Origin: Pseudomonadales bacterium
GTDB lineage: Bacteria; Pseudomonadota; Gammaproteobacteria; Pseudomonadales; UBA7239
Direction: 5' to 3'
Length of the DNA: 9,948 nucleotides
Assembly (NCBI GenBank): GCA_020443005.1
Contig: JAGRJA010000089.1
Span: 1 to 9,948, forward strand
Shown: in pieces, positions 6,825-9,948 of the stretch
How the letters are laid out: each line of letters opens with the position of its first letter
How positions within the stretch are numbered: position 1 is the first letter of the stretch
Notes under the pieces: generated by a model
What the model was told of the DNA's origin: nothing
What the model saw: only the letters and a program-made list of their open reading frames with translations
Database searches by the model: none
Translations under genes and position numbers: made by a program

Positions 6825-8182
6825 GGACACTCACTGCCCTGATGCGTAACGCGCTACTGTCAATCTTTTTGCTGGGCAGTGGGCCCTTGTGTGCCTTGCC
6901 GGCCAAACCGAATTTTGTATTGATCATACTTGATGACTGGGGCTGGGAGGACTCGGGTGCCTATGGCAACAGGCTGATAAGAACACCGCATATCAATCAG
7001 CTGGCTGAAAACGGTATGCGTTTTGATAATGCTTTTCTGACGACCAGCTCTTGCACGGCGAGCAGGGCCAGCATTCTGACCGGGCAATACCCTCACAATA
7101 GCGGTGCACTGCGTTTGGGTGATGTATTGCCGATGACAAAAAAACTGTTTCCCGAATATTTGCGAGAGGCGGGCTATTTTACGGCGGGGGCAGGCAAGTG
7201 GCACCTTGGCCCGGAATCCGGCAGCAAGCTGGATGTTTTTGAACACCTGAAACAAGATGACGCGGCCGGTACGGAAAACTGGCTGAAAGTTCTACAGCAA
7301 CGCCCTGCCGACAAGCCGTTTTTTATTCTGTTGGCGGCGATGGATCCTCATTTGCCACACGATGCCTTGCCCAAAGGGCAGGGCCACCGTTTTTCAGATG
7401 TAAAGCTGCCGCCCTATTGGCCGGATACCCGGGTTGTCCGGCAAGCCCTTGTCCCTTATTACGATGAGATTAGTCGGGCAGATGGTTATATCGGTCAGGT
7501 GCTTGATGAGCTCGCTCGGCAGGGCGTGGCCGAAAATACGGTTGTGCTGTTGATGTCTGATAATGGCGCTCCTTTCCCCCGTTCAAAACTGACCCTGTTT
7601 GACAGCGGCATTAAAACGCCCCTGATTGTGCGCTGGCCGGAAGTGATAAAGGCGGCTGCTGTTGCGCCTGATCTGGTTTCCTCGGTTGATATTGCTCCTA
7701 CCTTGCTCGACCTGGCGGGTTTACCGGTTCCTGCGGAATTGCCCGGCCACAGTTTTCGTGAAATCTTGCTGGGGCAAAAAAACAGCAAACCCAATCGGTA
7801 CATTTTTGCCGAACAGAACACCCATGCCCATCTCAAAATCAGAAAGCGTGCCGTTCGCGATGCCCGTTTTTTATATATCCGCAACGATCTTCCCGAAACG
7901 GCAGTTTGTTCTTTGGGGCAAATGACGAGTGAAATGGCAAAACTGTACCATGAAGGCGCTCTGGACAAGTCACAAGCCTGGTGTTTTTCCCCGGTTCCGG
8001 AAGAAGAGCTCTTCGATGTAGAGAAGGACCCGTATTCTTTGTGGAACCTGTCGGAAGACGAACAATACCGGCAGCAGCTGGCGTTTTACAGAACGGTATT
8101 GCATCAGTGGCAGCGTGATACCCATGACTGGTATGACAGCTGTTTACAGGGTTTGCTGCCTTGTGTTTCCCGTTATGAATAG
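6821..8182 (+). CDS. Secreted type I (formylglycine) sulfatase
   Basis: A 453-residue sulfatase that should hydrolyse sulfate esters or sulfamates, probably on a glycan, in the periplasm or outside the cell. Residues 1-25 or so form a Sec signal peptide (MRTLTALMRNALLSIFLLGS...). The mature protein opens with NFVLIILDDWGWEDSGAYG, where Asp38 and Asp39 bind calcium. The maturation signature is SSCTASRASILTG, with Cys78 converted to formylglycine and Arg82 stabilising it; Ala takes the place of the usual Pro. GKWHLG (Lys126, His128), MDPHLPH (175-180), MSDNGAPF (Asp247, Asn248) and SGIKTPLIVRWP (Lys265) complete the active site. The overall look is that of heparan-N-sulfatase/arylsulfatase A-like S1 members, but the substrate cannot be read from sequence. 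No formylglycine-generating enzyme or anSME is in the window. An in-frame ATG at 6710 overlaps the preceding gene and spoils the signal peptide, so it was rejected. Confidence 0.9.
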   Translation: MRTLTALMRNALLSIFLLGSGPLCALPAKPNFVLIILDDWGWEDSGAYGNRLIRTPHINQLAENGMRFDNAFLTTSSCTASRASILTGQYPHNSGALRLGDVLPMTKKLFPEYLREAGYFTAGAGKWHLGPESGSKLDVFEHLKQDDAAGTENWLKVLQQRPADKPFFILLAAMDPHLPHDALPKGQGHRFSDVKLPPYWPDTRVVRQALVPYYDEISRADGYIGQVLDELARQGVAENTVVLLMSDNGAPFPRSKLTLFDSGIKTPLIVRWPEVIKAAAVAPDLVSSVDIAPTLLDLAGLPVPAELPGHSFREILLGQKNSKPNRYIFAEQNTHAHLKIRKRAVRDARFLYIRNDLPETAVCSLGQMTSEMAKLYHEGALDKSQAWCFSPVPEEELFDVEKDPYSLWNLSEDEQYRQQLAFYRTVLHQWQRDTHDWYDSCLQGLLPCVSRYE

Positions 8183-8257
8183 AGAGCGTTGAATGCCGGC
8201 AGATTGCAGGGCAGTGCTCAGGTATACGGTGTGAGTCAAGCGTGCGAGTGAAATAAC

Positions 8258-8932
8258 ATGAAAGCGTTTTTCAGAAAAATGGTTCGTAAGCTGGTGCCAG
8301 AGGAAAAGGTGCCTTCGCGCGACTGGCCCTGGATGTCTGACCCTGTGGCAAAGAAAACAGAGTGGGTGGCGTTGGCCAGCGGTGGTACCAATATCTGCAC
8401 CCACCGGCTGAAGGAAGGTCGGGCGGGTTGCCGGCATTTTGTGATGACCCTGGGCGCCAAAGCGTTTGCATCGGTCTTTTTGGGGATGGGTATCGGCATA
8501 TCGGTTTTTCTTGTCTATCAGATGTGGCAGGAGCACGGTGGGCAGCCCTCACTGCAAATGCTGCTGCCCCTGCTGGTCGGGGGCGTTTTTGCGGGAGTGG
8601 GTGTGTTTCTGTTACGGAGCCTGTCGCGACCGCGGGTATTTGATCGCAATCTGGGCCTGTACTGGTCTACCCGTAAACCACCTGAAAACCTTGAGTCAGT
8701 TTCACGCTACAAGGAGTGGGTTTACCTTCAGGAAATTCATGCACTGCAGATCTTGCGGGAGTATGTGCGTGGTGATAAAAGCAGCTATTACAGTTATGAG
8801 CTCAATCTGGTGATGGATGACGGGCAGCGGCTTAATGTTGTTGATCACGGTTCATTACACAAATTGCGCGAAGACGCCGATGAATTGTCGCGTTTTCTCG
8901 GTGTTCCACTCTGGGATTCGACCAAAGACTGA
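8258..8932 (+). CDS. Uncharacterised two-helix membrane protein
   Basis: A 224-residue protein that I do not recognise as a named family. A basic N-terminus (MKAFFRKMVRKLV) is followed by a soluble stretch with WVALASGGTNICTHRL (36-51). Two hydrophobic segments lie at about 67-90 (GAKAFASVFLGMGIGISVFLVYQMW) and 101-120 (MLLPLLVGGVFAGVGVFLLR), joined by a short loop. The C-terminal domain of about 100 residues holds RVFDRNLGLYWS, IHALQILREYV, a YSYELNLVMDDGQRLNVVDH strand pair and a final helix SLHKLREDADELSRFLGVPLW. This strand-rich pattern with a closing helix is reminiscent of PH-like membrane-associated domains, but that is inference. The ATG at 8258 has only a weak GAG-type ribosome binding site. 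It follows the sulfatase after 75 bases and precedes typA, which has its own promoter. Coding character is good and uninterrupted, so the gene is likely real. Confidence 0.72.
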   Translation: MKAFFRKMVRKLVPEEKVPSRDWPWMSDPVAKKTEWVALASGGTNICTHRLKEGRAGCRHFVMTLGAKAFASVFLGMGIGISVFLVYQMWQEHGGQPSLQMLLPLLVGGVFAGVGVFLLRSLSRPRVFDRNLGLYWSTRKPPENLESVSRYKEWVYLQEIHALQILREYVRGDKSSYYSYELNLVMDDGQRLNVVDHGSLHKLREDADELSRFLGVPLWDSTKD

Positions 8933-8971
8933 TTTTCGGCCAACGAATCCGCGTCTCGCCTTAAATTCTGC

Positions 8972-9000
8972 TTCGCTCTGAACCTGGCTCGGCGTATAAT
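8972..9000 (+). promoter_or_regulatory. Sigma-70 promoter of typA
   Basis: A perfect -10 TATAAT at 8995-9000 has a weak -35 (TTCGCT, 8972-8977) at 17-base spacing. Transcription would start near 9007, in a run of six Ts, giving a leader of only about 24 bases. Confidence 0.6.
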
Positions 9001-9030
9001 CGCGCCTTTTTTCGGCCAGTCATTCATCCC

Positions 9031-9948
9031 ATGATCCAGAATCTCAGAAATATCGCCATTATTGCCCATGTTGACCACGGTAAAACCACACTGGTTGATA
9101 AACTCCTGCAGCAGTCAGGTACGCTGGACCGCAAGGATGTTGGCTCGGAACGGGTTATGGATTCCAATGACCAGGAAAAGGAGCGCGGCATCACCATTCT
9201 TGCCAAAAATACGGCAATTACCTGGAATGATTACCGCATCAACATCGTCGACACACCCGGGCACGCCGATTTTGGTGGTGAAGTGGAGCGTGTCCTTTCG
9301 ATGGTGGATTCTGTTCTGCTGCTGGTGGATGCTGTCGATGGGCCGATGCCCCAAACCCGCTTTGTGACCCAGAAGGCCTTTGAACAGGGCTTGAGCCCGA
9401 TTGTGGTTATCAACAAGATTGACCGCGATGGCGCGCGGCCGGACTGGGTGATGGATCAGGTATTTGACCTGTTTGACCGGCTGGGTGCCACGGATGAGCA
9501 GCTGGACTTTCCCGTTGTGTACGCTTCTGCCATTAACGGTATTGCCGGCATGGATTACAACGCCATGGATGACAACATGGACAGTCTGCTTCAGTTGATT
9601 ATCGACAAGGTGCCGCCTCCGCAGGTCGACCCCGATGGCGCTTTCCAGATGCAGATTTCTGCGCTCGACTATAACAGTTATGTAGGTGTTATCGGTGTTG
9701 GCCGTATTACATGTGGTCGGGTTAAGACCAATACCCCGGTCGTGATCATCGATCATGAGGGCAAGAGCCGCAAGGGCAAGATTTTACAGGTGATGGGCTA
9801 TCACGGGCTCGAGCGCAATGAGGTGCCGGAAGCACAGGCCGGGGATATTGTTTGTGTCACCGGTATCGATGAGTTGAATATTTCCGATACCCTTTGTGAT
9901 CCGGCAGTACCTGAAGCCTTGCCTGCACTCACGATCGACGAACCTACC
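9031..9948 (+). CDS. typA: Ribosome-associated GTPase TypA/BipA (partial, 3' end outside window)
   Basis: The frame is open from the ATG at 9031 to the right edge, 306 residues, about half of the roughly 600-residue translational GTPase. TypA/BipA binds the 70S ribosome in the manner of EF-G and helps ribosome assembly and growth under cold and other stress. All GTPase motifs are visible. G1 is AHVDHGKTT (12-20), switch I is ERGITI (51-56), G3 is DTPGH (74-78), G4 is NKID (128-131) and G5 is the SA of YASA (166-167). MDSNDQEKERGITILAKNT and PMPQTRFV separate it from LepA and EF-G. The start of beta-barrel domain 2 follows (QMQISALDYNSYVGVIGVGR). The ATG has no obvious Shine-Dalgarno (GTCATTCATCCC precedes it), but the protein begins exactly where homologues do. 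A TATAAT promoter lies close upstream. Confidence 0.96.
   Translation, partial: MIQNLRNIAIIAHVDHGKTTLVDKLLQQSGTLDRKDVGSERVMDSNDQEKERGITILAKNTAITWNDYRINIVDTPGHADFGGEVERVLSMVDSVLLLVDAVDGPMPQTRFVTQKAFEQGLSPIVVINKIDRDGARPDWVMDQVFDLFDRLGATDEQLDFPVVYASAINGIAGMDYNAMDDNMDSLLQLIIDKVPPPQVDPDGAFQMQISALDYNSYVGVIGVGRITCGRVKTNTPVVIIDHEGKSRKGKILQVMGYHGLERNEVPEAQAGDIVCVTGIDELNISDTLCDPAVPEALPALTIDEPT

Noticed and set aside
6872..6900. Lipoprotein signal at the sulfatase N-terminus (GPLC)
   Set aside because: The residues before Cys do not fit a lipobox (Pro and Leu at -2 and -1), so ordinary signal peptidase I cleavage is more likely.
7495..7968. Antisense open frame of 157 codons inside the sulfatase gene
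   Set aside because: It is a mirror of a well-supported coding sequence, with low-complexity composition and no recognisable domain or start signal.
8991..9012. Possible terminator (GGCG...CGCC then six Ts) before typA
   Set aside because: The stem is only four base pairs and its loop is the TATAAT -10 box, so the promoter reading is better.

Overview
The window looks like ordinary chromosome from a gammaproteobacterium, probably a marine or aquatic heterotroph. The TypA/BipA N-terminus, the glnK-amtB pair with a GlnB/GlnK-type Tyr51 loop, the good Shine-Dalgarno sites and a TATAAT promoter all fit. A Cellvibrionales-like lineage is my guess only. No rRNA, tRNA, CRISPR array, insertion sequence or prophage gene is visible. 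No gap between genes exceeds 300 bases.

Layout, left to right. (1) The C-terminal part of an EcoRII-family type II restriction endonuclease runs in from the left edge on the plus strand (to 539). It is more AT-rich than most of the window and could be the end of a restriction-modification island. (2) Converging on it is a minus-strand proline-iminopeptidase-like alpha/beta hydrolase (567-1424), with a terminator hairpin overlapping its stop codon. (3) Diverging from that is a plus-strand Sel1-repeat outer-membrane lipoprotein (1581-2867). (4) Converging on the lipoprotein gene is a minus-strand PAPS-dependent sulfotransferase (2908-3588). (5) A minus-strand glnK-amtB operon (5334 to 3675) ends in a UUCG-capped terminator. 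(6) Diverging from glnK, a plus-strand run holds a SelD-N-terminus-type FAD/NAD(P) oxidoreductase (5566-6741), a secreted type I sulfatase (6821-8182), an unknown two-helix membrane protein (8258-8932) and, from its own promoter, typA (9031 to the right edge).

How the genes work together. Only glnK-amtB is a well-understood functional unit: ammonium uptake gated by the P-II protein. The sulfotransferase and the sulfatase both handle sulfate esters but are 3.2 kb apart, on opposite strands, and separated by the nitrogen operon, so a joint pathway is speculation. The other neighbours look like independent genes.

I found no convincing undescribed multi-gene system. The best leads are the A7 tract and four-codon mini-ORF at the sulfatase start, the unknown protein at 8258-8932, the stand-alone SelD-type oxidoreductase, and whatever lies left of the restriction enzyme.
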